Source of the DNA: an uncultured Eubacteriales bacterium
GTDB taxonomy: Bacteria > Bacillota > Clostridia > Oscillospirales > CAG-272
Direction: 5' to 3'
Length of the DNA: 64,000 nt
Assembly (NCBI GenBank): GCA_958352145.1
Contig: CATWNM010000002.1
Location: 85,113-149,112, forward strand
The notes beneath the pieces are model-generated. The model saw nothing but the letters and a program-made list of their open reading frames with translations, was not told where the DNA came from and made no database searches. Within the stretch, counting starts at the first letter, position 1; every line of letters starts with the position of its first letter. Positions 50,584-57,697 of this stretch are shown here, in pieces. Position numbers and translations under genes: made by a program.

Positions 50584-51591
50584 TCATTCAAAATCCCGCG
50601 GTTTGGCGGAGAGGTCGATTTTCACCGTCGTGCCCTTTTCGGGGGCGGAGTCGATTTGAATCGCGTGGCCAAGCTTTGTGAGAATCTGCTTGGTGAGGTA
50701 CAGCCCGATGCCCGTGGCCTTTTTGTCGGTTCGGCCGTTGTAGCCGGTAAAACCGCGCTCAAAGATGCGCGGCAGATCCTCCGGCATGATCCCGATGCCG
50801 TTGTCGCGGATGACGAGCGTATCCCCCTCGGCAAAGATCGAGACCTTGCCGCCCGGCGCGTATTTGACGGCGTTAGACAGGATTTGCTCGATGCAGAAGC
50901 AGAGCCATTTTTCATCGGTCAGCACCCGGGTGTCAAGCGGGCGCAGGTCGAGCGCAGTCTTGTTGCGGATGAAGAGCGGCGCGTATTTCCGCACAGCCTG
51001 CCGCACGACCTCGATCAGCGCGCATTCGCGCAGGACATAGTCGGTAGAGTCGCTGCCCATGCGCAGGTAGACGAGCACCATCTCCACATACTGTTCGATG
51101 CGGAACAACTGCGTGCGCAGTTCCCGGCTTTCGGCCGTTTCTTCATCCGCAAGGATCAGCTTTGCGGCGGCGATCGGCGTTTTGATCTGGTGCACCCACA
51201 TCGTGTAGTAGTCGATGATTTCCCGCTTTTCTTTTTCCGCCTCGCCAAGCAGCTTTTGCCGCGCGGCGCAGGCCGCCTGCACAAGCGCAAGGATGTCGGC
51301 CTCGATCAGATTGTCCGGCTCGGGCAGCCCGTCGCAGGAAACGGCGATTTTATCCACAAGATCGCAGAGAAGGCGGTGCCGCCTGTAAAAATGCAGGAAA
51401 TCGGCCGCCGCGGCGACTGCGCCGAACGCCGTGCACAGACCGGCGGCGTAGAGCACGGCTTCAACCGGCAGGCGGTAGAGCGAAAAGACGGCCGCAAACA
51501 GGGCGCAAAACGCGCAGAGCAGCGCGATCAGCTTCAGCCTTGCACGCAGATACGCCCAAAAAATTTTCAGTTTACCGTACAAGATAACCAA
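50584..51591 (-). CDS. Sensor histidine kinase, BceS-like (intramembrane-sensing)
   Basis: 335 residues. Two N-terminal membrane helices close together (about 20-40 and 44-63) with almost no extracellular loop, as in BceS. The phospho-acceptor histidine is in YTMWVHQIKTPIAA. The ATPase part has NAVKYAP (N box), DNGIGI (G1) and FTGYNGR...ATGIGLYL (G2). Such kinases read the state of their partner BceAB transporter. The gene overlaps the response regulator by 20 nt. Confidence 0.93.
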   Translation of the reverse strand: MVILYGKLKIFWAYLRARLKLIALLCAFCALFAAVFSLYRLPVEAVLYAAGLCTAFGAVAAAADFLHFYRRHRLLCDLVDKIAVSCDGLPEPDNLIEADILALVQAACAARQKLLGEAEKEKREIIDYYTMWVHQIKTPIAAAKLILADEETAESRELRTQLFRIEQYVEMVLVYLRMGSDSTDYVLRECALIEVVRQAVRKYAPLFIRNKTALDLRPLDTRVLTDEKWLCFCIEQILSNAVKYAPGGKVSIFAEGDTLVIRDNGIGIMPEDLPRIFERGFTGYNGRTDKKATGIGLYLTKQILTKLGHAIQIDSAPEKGTTVKIDLSAKPRDFE

Positions 51592-52243
51592 GCCCCTTTT
51601 TGGTAGCGATCAAGTCTTCGACGCCCGCGCCCGCAAGCTTTTTGCGCAGTCTTGCGATGTTGACCGTCAGCGTGTTTTCGTCCACAAAAGAATCGGTCTC
51701 CCACAGCCGCTGCATGAGCGTCTCCCGGCTGACGATCCGCCCGCGGTTTTCAAAGAGAATGAGCAGGATTCGGTATTCGTTTTTGGTCAGTTCCAGCCGT
51801 GTGCCGCCGCATTCGGCCGAGGCGCCGGCGGGATACAGGCGCACGCCGCCGCACTCTAAGAACTCCGCGTCGCTTGAAAAATCATAGCTGCGCCGGAGCA
51901 TCGCTTGCACCTTTGCGCCGAGCACGCGCAGATCGAACGGCTTTGAGATAAAATCGTCGCCGCCCATACTCATGGCCATAACGATGTTCATGTTGTCCGA
52001 AGCGGAGGAGATAAAAATGACCGGCACTTTTGAGCGCTTTCGCAGTTCCTCGCAGACATGAAAGCCGCTGATCCCCGGCAGGGCGATGTCCAAGAGGATC
52101 AAATGCGGCGCAAAGGCGGCGATCTCTGCCTGCACGCGCTGAAAATCACGGGCGCATACCGCGCCATAGCCCCAGCCCTCCAGGTGCTTTTTGATCTGCG
52201 CGGCGATGGTTTCGTCGTCCTCGACAATAAAAATCCGGTACAT
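51572..52243 (-). CDS. Response regulator, BceR/OmpR family
   Basis: 223 residues from ATG 52243. Receiver with acidic pair in IVEDDE, phospho-acceptor Asp in LILLDIALPG and the conserved Lys in ISKPFD; then an OmpR-type winged helix (LELTKNEYRILLILFENRG, TVNIARLRKKL, LIATKKGLGYLV). Expected to activate the neighbouring transporter genes when its kinase reports peptide antibiotic traffic. Starts 10 nt after the DUF6062 gene stop. Confidence 0.95.
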   Translation of the reverse strand: MYRIFIVEDDETIAAQIKKHLEGWGYGAVCARDFQRVQAEIAAFAPHLILLDIALPGISGFHVCEELRKRSKVPVIFISSASDNMNIVMAMSMGGDDFISKPFDLRVLGAKVQAMLRRSYDFSSDAEFLECGGVRLYPAGASAECGGTRLELTKNEYRILLILFENRGRIVSRETLMQRLWETDSFVDENTLTVNIARLRKKLAGAGVEDLIATKKGLGYLVR

Positions 52244-52253
52244 GGCGTTTCCC

Positions 52254-52961
52254 CTACTTTTTTGGGGCGTGGAGGTCGCTCCGGAGAAATTTCCCGGCGC
52301 GCTCGACTGCGTCCTTTGCGTTGTTCCAGGGCTCGTCCGCATAGCGGTAGTCAAATTTTTTGCAGAACCATGATACGTCGCCGCTAAGCTCGGTGAAATA
52401 GGTTTCCTCGATCCTGCGCGCGGCGGCCTCGAGCGCGGCAAAAGCCTTTTTGTTCATTTTTTGCTTGGCGTAGGCCAAAAGCCGCGCATAATGGGGGAGG
52501 CAAAAATAGGGTTGCGCCTCAAATTTTTTGCGGAACGCCGCCTCCTGCCCGTGCAGGAGCACCGCCGTGTCGATCATCCGGGAAAAGTGATATTCGATCC
52601 GGTCGCAGACATAGCAGCTTTGGTTCAGTTCGGAAAGCCGTTTTTCCGCGCCGCCGCCAAACAGCCCGGAAATCCCCGTGGGAAAAAGGGCGCTTTTGTT
52701 CTGCCCGAGGTGGCTTTCAAGCATCAGCGCAAGACCGAGCTTGTTTTTATAGCCGAGCATGAGATCGAAATGGGTCTTGCAGAACCCTTTTTTGTTCGTT
52801 TCGATTCGGACGTCCGGCTCCATCATCGAAGCGCCGAGCACCGCGTCGAGTTCATTTTGCTCCAGCATATTGTAGAGCGCGCAGAACGGGCATCCGCAGG
52901 CCTTGTCCGTGGCCGACCGGTCAAACGCCTCGTTGACCGGGATGGTATATATTTTTTCCAT
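52254..52961 (-). CDS. DUF6062-type Cys-rich protein
   Basis: 235 residues. Cysteines form a CGCPFC motif near residue 22, FCKTH, CYVCDR and FCLPHY, a CxxC...CxxH...CxxC...CxxH layout suggesting two metal sites. The rest is helical and soluble. I recognise it as the family named DUF6062, whose function is unknown. The last-but-one position before a Bce-like operon and 10-nt spacing suggest co-expression with the response regulator. MEKIYTIPVNEAF is the usual start. Confidence 0.75.
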   Translation of the reverse strand: MEKIYTIPVNEAFDRSATDKACGCPFCALYNMLEQNELDAVLGASMMEPDVRIETNKKGFCKTHFDLMLGYKNKLGLALMLESHLGQNKSALFPTGISGLFGGGAEKRLSELNQSCYVCDRIEYHFSRMIDTAVLLHGQEAAFRKKFEAQPYFCLPHYARLLAYAKQKMNKKAFAALEAAARRIEETYFTELSGDVSWFCKKFDYRYADEPWNNAKDAVERAGKFLRSDLHAPKK

Positions 52962-53049
52962 TTTGTCTCCTTGACGGGAATTTGCCGGATGTACGGCGCG
53001 TTTTTTCTATTGTACCATACTCTTGCGCAATTGAAAAGAAAAAAATGCG

Positions 53050-53247
53050 TCAGCCTTTGAAATGGAAGAAAGCGGTGTGCGCGGTTTCGATTCGCCCGTG
53101 TTCCTGTTCGTATTTTTTGATATAAGACTTGCAGAGATGTTCCAGCAAATTGCTGACGCTTCTGGTTTCCCGTTTCGCGATATACCGTAATTTTTCTAAT
53201 AGTTCGTCCTCGATATGAAAGGTAAACGGCGGTTTGTTGGTTGGCAT
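53050..53247 (-). CDS. Arc-like ribbon-helix-helix DNA-binding protein
   Basis: 65 residues from ATG 53247, with AGGAGG 8 nt upstream on the minus strand. MPTNKPPFTFHIEDELLEKL gives the strand and first helix, TRSVSNLLEHLCKSYIKKYE the second helix, the standard Arc/CopG arrangement. Short proteins of this kind bind DNA as dimers and often serve mobile elements or toxin-antitoxin loci, but no toxin is next to it. A broken paralogue lies at 6886-7114. AT-rich surroundings. Confidence 0.8.
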   Translation of the reverse strand: MPTNKPPFTFHIEDELLEKLRYIAKRETRSVSNLLEHLCKSYIKKYEQEHGRIETAHTAFFHFKG

Positions 53248-53334
53248 GCAGACAGCCTCCTTTGATCACAGCAAGTATATCGGTTGAAAAATTTATTTTT
53301 TCCCAAAATCTGATGATTTTTTAAAAAAAGAACC

Positions 53335-53398
53335 CGTTTCGGTTCCATTATAACATAGCATTATCATATAATCAAGTAAAAAGTGCTCGTTTCGGTTC
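53335..53398 (+). promoter_or_regulatory. Direct-repeat operator before the XRE gene
   Basis: CGTTTCGGTTC occurs twice, at 53335-53345 and 53388-53398, start-to-start distance 53 bp (about five helical turns). Likely binding sites for the XRE protein encoded 21 bp downstream (inference). Confidence 0.5.
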
Positions 53399-53418
53399 TT
53401 TTTTTGGGGGGTGTGATT

Positions 53419-53655
53419 ATGCAGGAACAAAAAATAAAACAAAATAATATTAATATAGGCGCTAATATCAAAAGAATCCGAAAACAACAAAATATTAAAC
53501 AAACAGAAATGGTTCAAAAATTGGATTTATTAGGAGTTTATATAACTAGGCAAATGCTTGTTAAAATTGAGCGCGGAGACCAGCATATTTATGCAAGCCA
53601 ACTGAAAGCTATTAAAGAAGTTTTAAATACAACTTATGATGAATTGTTCAAATAA
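53419..53655 (+). CDS. Small XRE-family helix-turn-helix regulator
   Basis: 78 residues from ATG 53419, after GGGGGGTG; an earlier in-frame start at 53383 lacks a ribosome site. The Cro/CI-type fold is seen in IGANIKRIRKQQNIKQTEMV, LGVYITRQMLVKIERGDQHI and LKAIKEVLNTTYDELF. Very low GC compared with the core genes. No partner gene follows directly; repeats begin 30 bp after the stop. Probably autoregulatory through the two upstream CGTTTCGGTTC sites. Confidence 0.85.
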   Translation: MQEQKIKQNNINIGANIKRIRKQQNIKQTEMVQKLDLLGVYITRQMLVKIERGDQHIYASQLKAIKEVLNTTYDELFK

Positions 53656-53685
53656 ACGATAAAGCACAGTGCTTTTTCGTACTTT

Positions 53686-53799
53686 GTAGGGAACGCTGTC
53701 CTCAGCGTTCCGCAATATATCGCTTCGTAAAATTGTACACGGAACGCCGAGCGACGCGCCAAAGGCGCTAGCGTCGCTTTGCGAGGAGACGTTCCGTAC
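53686..53799 (+). repeat. Dispersed palindromic element, long (114-bp) form
   Basis: GTAGGGAACGCTGTCC to GACGTTCCGTAC with the extra hairpin GCGACGCGCC-AAA-GGCGCTAGCGTCGC. The right end has G for C in the terminal CCCTAC. Confidence 0.85.
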
Positions 53800-53846
53800 G
53801 GAGGAAGCTGGTTTTTATCGAAATGTAAAAATACTCTCGCTTTTGC

Positions 53847-53874
53847 ACGGAACGTCGGGGACGACGTTCCCTAC
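53847..53874 (+). repeat. Dispersed palindromic element, right half only
   Basis: ACGGAACGTCGGGGACGACG then TTCCCTAC. Followed by the associated segment (53875-53968: CTTCCGGCATATGGCC, CGCAAGCC, TATCGGAATGT). Confidence 0.75.
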
Positions 53875-53968
53875 GGAGAAAATAATTGCTTCCGGCATAT
53901 GGCCAAACATTTCGCAAGCCTTGCCCCGAAGCTGCCTTTTATCGGAATGTAAAAATACACTCGCCCTT

Positions 53969-54082
53969 GTAGGGAACGCTGTCCCCAGCGTTCCGCAATA
54001 TACCGCTTTGTAAATTTGTACACGGAACGCCGGGCGACGCGCCAAAGGCGCTAGCGTCGCTATGCGACGAGACGTTCCCTAC
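53969..54082 (+). repeat. Dispersed palindromic element, long (114-bp) form
   Basis: GTAGGGAACGCTGTCC to GACGTTCCCTAC with the GGCGCTAGCGTCGC insert in the right hairpin. Confidence 0.87.
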
Positions 54083-54105
54083 GGAAGTTTAATTTGTTTC
54101 TTTCT

Positions 54106-54212
54106 GCGCTTGTATTTGAGTTTTATATGTGTTAAAATATTAAAGAATAGGCTTTTGAAATCGATAATGAATATCGGTTAAAACGTGTTTGCCGCAAAGA
54201 ACGGAATGCAAC
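54106..54212. repeat. Direct repeat, copy 1, upstream of small regulators
   Basis: GCGCTTGTATTTG, ATATTAAAGAATAGGC, then a looser match to GCAAAGAACGGAATGCA. The same order recurs at 54931-55030, 825 bp away, so the two copies bracket both ribbon-helix-helix genes. Confidence 0.6.
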
Positions 54213-54334
54213 TGGCTATTGCATGATTTAATCATACTACGTTTAACCTATATTGTCAACGCACGTTTTGTATAAATATATACGTTTAATGTATATATTT
54301 ATTGTGCATATTGCGTATGAAAGAAGGTATGTTC

Positions 54335-54529
54335 ATGGCTGTGTCAGATGCACAAAAAAAGGCAAGTGTCAAATATGATAAAGCAAATATGTCATCAATT
54401 GGTCTTAAAGTCCCCCGTTCAGAACGGGCATTAATTGAGCAAATGGCGCAACAAGCGAATAAACCACTTGCTAGATACATTCGGGATTGTGTGAAATATT
54501 GTATAGAGCATGATATTCAATTAGATTAG
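54335..54529 (+). CDS. Small ribbon-helix-helix protein A
   Basis: 64 residues from ATG 54335, 7 nt after AAGAAGG; an upstream in-frame ATG would include that site. MAVSDAQKKASVKYDKANMS is a polar start, then IGLKVPRSERALIEQMAQQ and LARYIRDCVKYCIEHDI. It is a paralogue of the next gene (shared KAS-x-KYxK-x-N, and the C-terminal YCIEHDI). Arc/CopG-type DNA binding is likely. Very AT-rich, no toxin partner visible. Confidence 0.75.
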   Translation: MAVSDAQKKASVKYDKANMSSIGLKVPRSERALIEQMAQQANKPLARYIRDCVKYCIEHDIQLD

Positions 54530-54694
54530 TCGCTCCTTTAATGGAGGTAGATTGTTTTGCTGTTTTTTTATTTGCTTGCATTATAACATAGATTCATGTT
54601 ATTTTCAAGAGATAATTGTTAAAAATATATATAAATATATCATGGATCAATGATATATTATTGTGCATTTAAACCAATATAAGAGGGTGGTATT

Positions 54695-54889
54695 ATGGCG
54701 AGCACGAAAGCGCATGTCAAAGCAAGCAATAAATATAATAAAGAAAATTACAAAAAAATTCAGGCAAATATAAAACCCGACGATTATAAAATGATCGAAG
54801 AACATTGTGCCGCTACTGGAATCAGCAAAGCTCAGTTGATTGTAAAGGCGATTCGATATTGTATAGAACATGATATAGATTTAAAATAG
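54695..54889 (+). CDS. Small ribbon-helix-helix protein B
   Basis: 64 residues from ATG 54695, preceded by GAGGGTGG. KASNKYNKENYKKIQANIKP, DDYKMIEEHCAATGISKAQL and IRYCIEHDIDLK give the same layout as protein A, with an identical YCIEHDI near the C-terminus. The two genes are 165 bp apart in the same direction and flanked by a duplicated segment, which points to an old tandem duplication. Confidence 0.75.
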   Translation: MASTKAHVKASNKYNKENYKKIQANIKPDDYKMIEEHCAATGISKAQLIVKAIRYCIEHDIDLK

Positions 54890-54930
54890 CCGTTATTTTA
54901 CGAGAAATTCGTGAAAAATAAAAGGTTTTT

Positions 54931-55030
54931 GCGCTTGTATTTGGATTTTATTTTTTCAGATAATATTAAAAAATAGGCTTTTCAAATTGACAATGTAAAG
55001 CGTGATTGTTGCAAAGTATGGAATGCAGAC
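54931..55030. repeat. Direct repeat, copy 2
   Basis: GCGCTTGTATTTG, ATATTAAAAAATAGGC, then GCAAAGTATGGAATGCA; matches 54106-54212. See that entry. Confidence 0.6.
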
Positions 55031-55041
55031 CATAGTACCTT

Positions 55042-55122
55042 GTAGGGAACGCTGTCCTCAGCGTTCCGCAATATACCGCTTCGTAAAATTGTACACGGAA
55101 CGTCGAGGACGACGTTCCCTAC
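55042..55122 (+). repeat. Dispersed palindromic element, 81-bp form
   Basis: GTAGGGAACGCTGTCC to GACGTTCCCTAC, short form. Followed by the associated segment in inverted orientation (GCGAGTGTATTTTTGACATT, GGCAGCTTCGGCGCAGGA). Confidence 0.85.
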
Positions 55123-55177
55123 AAAGGCGAGTGTATTTTTGACATTTCGATAAAAGGCAGCTTCGGCGCAGGACTTG

Positions 55178-55237
55178 CGGAACGCCGGGCGACGCGCCAA
55201 AGGCGCTAGCGTCGCTTTACGGCGGGACATTCTCTGC
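55178..55237 (+). repeat. Dispersed palindromic element, right half of the long form
   Basis: GCGGAACGCCGGGCGACGCG, GGCGCTAGCGTCGC, then a diverged end (GGGACATTCTCTGC). The remaining 194 bp to the glycosylase gene hold no further feature. Confidence 0.7.
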
Positions 55238-55431
55238 AAAATCCGGGCACGGAGTGAATATGGCCTATAAATTTTTTCTGTTTTCCATGCTTACGGTTGA
55301 TTTGTTGTGGGATTTATGATATGATGGTGGCGGTGCGGAAGCTGATCCAAAGGATTTGAATGCGCCGCTGCCTTTTTATATATGTTTCTATGTTCTTAAT
55401 AATTATCCATAAATTTTGAGGAGGAACGCGG

Positions 55432-56325
55432 ATGGAGACGAAGTTCTGCAAAGCGTCTTTGCGTCCGGCTGTTTCCCCGGACGGCGAGACCGGATTTTTC
55501 GTATCCGCGCCCGACTATGATTTGGAAAAAACCTTTGACTGCGGGCAGTGTTTCCGCTTTACGCGCATTTTGAACTCGCCCTATGCCTGCGAATACGAGG
55601 GCGTGGCGCACGGCCGGTATGTCCGTTTTGCCTCGGGGGACGGCGGGCTGTATATTTTCGGCGCGTCTGAGGACGAGGCGTGCGCCGTTTGGACGCCGTA
55701 CCTTTCGCTGGACACGGATTATGCGGCGATCCGGGCGCAGATTTTGCGCGATTTACCCTTTCCCGCGATGCGTGAGGCGGTCGCAGCGGCGGGCGGCATC
55801 CGCATTCTCCGGCAGGAACGCTTTGAGACGCTGTGTTCGTTTATTCTGTCACAGAACAACAACATTCCGCGCATCAAAAAGATCATCGAGGCGCTCTGCG
55901 CGTATTGCGGTGCGCCGCTCGATATGCCGCGGGGGCGGCGGTATGCGTTTCCGACGGCGCAGGCGCTTGCACGGCTTTCGGAGAACGAACTCCGCGCGCT
56001 CGGCTGCGGGTTCCGTGCGCGGTATATCGCCGATGCGGCGCGCCGCGTCTCTTCGGGCGCGCTGGAACTCGACCGGCTTCCGCTTTCGCAGGCCGGCGGA
56101 GCGCTGTGCGAAATCTGCGGTGTCGGAGAAAAGGTTTCGGCCTGTGTGCGGCTGTATGGATTTGGCGATCTTTCGGCCTTTCCGGTCGACGTCTGGATCC
56201 GCCGGTCGCTCCAGTCGCATTTTGAGGATGGATTTGACGCAATGCATGCAGGAATTTACGGAGGAGTGGCGCAGCAGTATCTGTTTTATTATGAGCGGTA
56301 CATATTGGCGCACAGAAAAAAATGA
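55432..56325 (+). CDS. ogg: 8-oxoguanine DNA glycosylase/AP lyase, OGG1 type
   Basis: 297 residues. Removes oxidised guanine opposite C. N-terminal TFDCGQCFRF matches the OGG1 entry motif, the HhH-GPD core contains FILSQNNNIPRIKKIIEALC, and the catalytic pair is K234 in ICGVGEKVSACV and D253 in AFPVDVWI. GAGG lies upstream of ATG 55432. Overlaps the glycosyltransferase gene by 4 nt (ATGA). Confidence 0.94.
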   Translation: METKFCKASLRPAVSPDGETGFFVSAPDYDLEKTFDCGQCFRFTRILNSPYACEYEGVAHGRYVRFASGDGGLYIFGASEDEACAVWTPYLSLDTDYAAIRAQILRDLPFPAMREAVAAAGGIRILRQERFETLCSFILSQNNNIPRIKKIIEALCAYCGAPLDMPRGRRYAFPTAQALARLSENELRALGCGFRARYIADAARRVSSGALELDRLPLSQAGGALCEICGVGEKVSACVRLYGFGDLSAFPVDVWIRRSLQSHFEDGFDAMHAGIYGGVAQQYLFYYERYILAHRKK

Positions 56326-57446
56326 AGGTATTGATTTTATCCATTACCGCGGGCGAGGGGCACAACTCGACCGCCGAGGCGATCCGCCAGTGCTTTGAGG
56401 CGCATGGAGACGATGCGGAGGTGTTCGACGCTTACCGCTATGTCAGCAAGGCGCTGTATGCGGTTGTAAAAAAAGGCTATCTTTTGGTGACCAAGGATTT
56501 TAAAACGCTGTTTGCCAAGTCCTATGCACTGGCCGAAAACCGCCGCATAGATTCAAACCACAGCATTTACCGCATTTCCAACATGCAGCTGACCAAAAAG
56601 CTCGGCAAATTCATCAAGCAGTACGCGCCCGACGCGATCATCTATACGCATCCCTTTCTCGGCGTTGTGACCGACTTGCTCAAGACGAAAAATGGGGTCC
56701 ATGTGCCCATGATCGGTATCGTGACCGATTATACCGTGCATCCACTCTGGGAGGAGGCGCGCAGCAGCGACAAGATCGTGATCGCAAACGAGCTTTTGAA
56801 ATCTCAGCTTTACCGAAAGGGATTTTCGGATGACCGGATCGCGCCGATCGGTATCCCGATCCGGGCGCAGTTTTCTCAAAAAATTCCGAAAGCCCGCGCC
56901 CGTGCTTTGCTCGGTCTTTCGGATAAATTCACCGTGCTGCTGATGGGCGGCAGCATGGGGTACGGCGATATTGCGGGTGTGGTTGAGGAACTGGATTCGA
57001 TCTGCGCGGATTTTCAGATCATCTCGGTGTGTGGCAACAACGCCGAGGCAAAGGCTGCCGTAGACGCGCTGCACACGCGCAAGCGGGTGATGAATTTCGG
57101 CTTCACGAAAGAGGTCGATCTATTGATGGACGCGGCGGATGCGATCATTACAAAACCCGGCGGGCTTACCGTGTCGGAGGCGCTGGCCAAGGGGCTTCCG
57201 ATAATCATCTGCAACCCCATCCCTGGGCACGAGCAGCGGAACGCTTCGTTCCTGCTCAACAACGGCGCGGCGATGGCCGTGGATATCCATACGCATCTTG
57301 GCGATGTGTTCTATCAGCTGATGAACAATCCGGCGCGCGCCGAATGTCTGATTCGGTCGATTGAAGCGATCGGAAAGCCAAATTCCACAGAAGATCTCTA
57401 TCGTTTGACGGGCGAACTTGTGGCGCATTACCAAAATGCCCAATGA
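56322..57446 (+). CDS. MGDG synthase/MurG-like glycosyltransferase (processive diacylglycerol type)
   Basis: 374 residues, GT28-type fold. MGDG-synthase N-domain: SITAGEGHNSTAEAI and YTHPFLGVV; C-domain: LLMGGSMGYGDI, then the UDP-sugar site TKPGGLTVSEALAKGLPIII, NPIPGHEQRNASFL. Probably adds glucose or galactose to diacylglycerol to make membrane glycolipids at the inner face of the membrane. Sugar and processivity cannot be read. Coupled to the glycosylase gene, with no functional link known. Confidence 0.92.
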   Translation: MKVLILSITAGEGHNSTAEAIRQCFEAHGDDAEVFDAYRYVSKALYAVVKKGYLLVTKDFKTLFAKSYALAENRRIDSNHSIYRISNMQLTKKLGKFIKQYAPDAIIYTHPFLGVVTDLLKTKNGVHVPMIGIVTDYTVHPLWEEARSSDKIVIANELLKSQLYRKGFSDDRIAPIGIPIRAQFSQKIPKARARALLGLSDKFTVLLMGGSMGYGDIAGVVEELDSICADFQIISVCGNNAEAKAAVDALHTRKRVMNFGFTKEVDLLMDAADAIITKPGGLTVSEALAKGLPIIICNPIPGHEQRNASFLLNNGAAMAVDIHTHLGDVFYQLMNNPARAECLIRSIEAIGKPNSTEDLYRLTGELVAHYQNAQ

Positions 57447-57450
57447 GCCA

Positions 57451-57482
57451 AACGGGCGGCCAAGCATGGCCGCCCGTTTTTG
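57451..57482 (+). terminator. Terminator after the glycosyltransferase gene
   Basis: AACGGGCGGCC and GGCCGCCCGTT around AAGCAT with a T run, 5 bp after the stop. Confidence 0.93.
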
Positions 57483-57565
57483 CGCATTCTTACCCAAAAA
57501 TGTTTGCGTAATCTTGTGGAACTATCCAAAAAAATCAGCACTTTGCCCAATATTCGGAAAAAAGC

Positions 57566-57595
57566 TTGCCTTTTTTGACCCCCGCATGGTATAGT
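57566..57595 (+). promoter_or_regulatory. Promoter of the zinc-ribbon ABC transporter unit
   Basis: TTGCCT (57566-57571), 18-nt spacer, TATAGT (57590-57595). Confidence 0.6.
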
Positions 57596-57697
57596 CAAGA
57601 TAACAAAAACCGACAGGCAGTTTACAGCGGAAAAAGTCTGCGGGGCGGCCGCGCTCATTCGCGCGGAGCCGTGCAGGCCGGGAGACTTGATTTGAAC

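Noticed and set aside
53293..53517. Minus-strand frame of 74 codons over the XRE promoter
   Set aside because: AT-rich Phe/Leu/Ile string with no ribosome site, overlapping the better supported XRE gene and its repeats.
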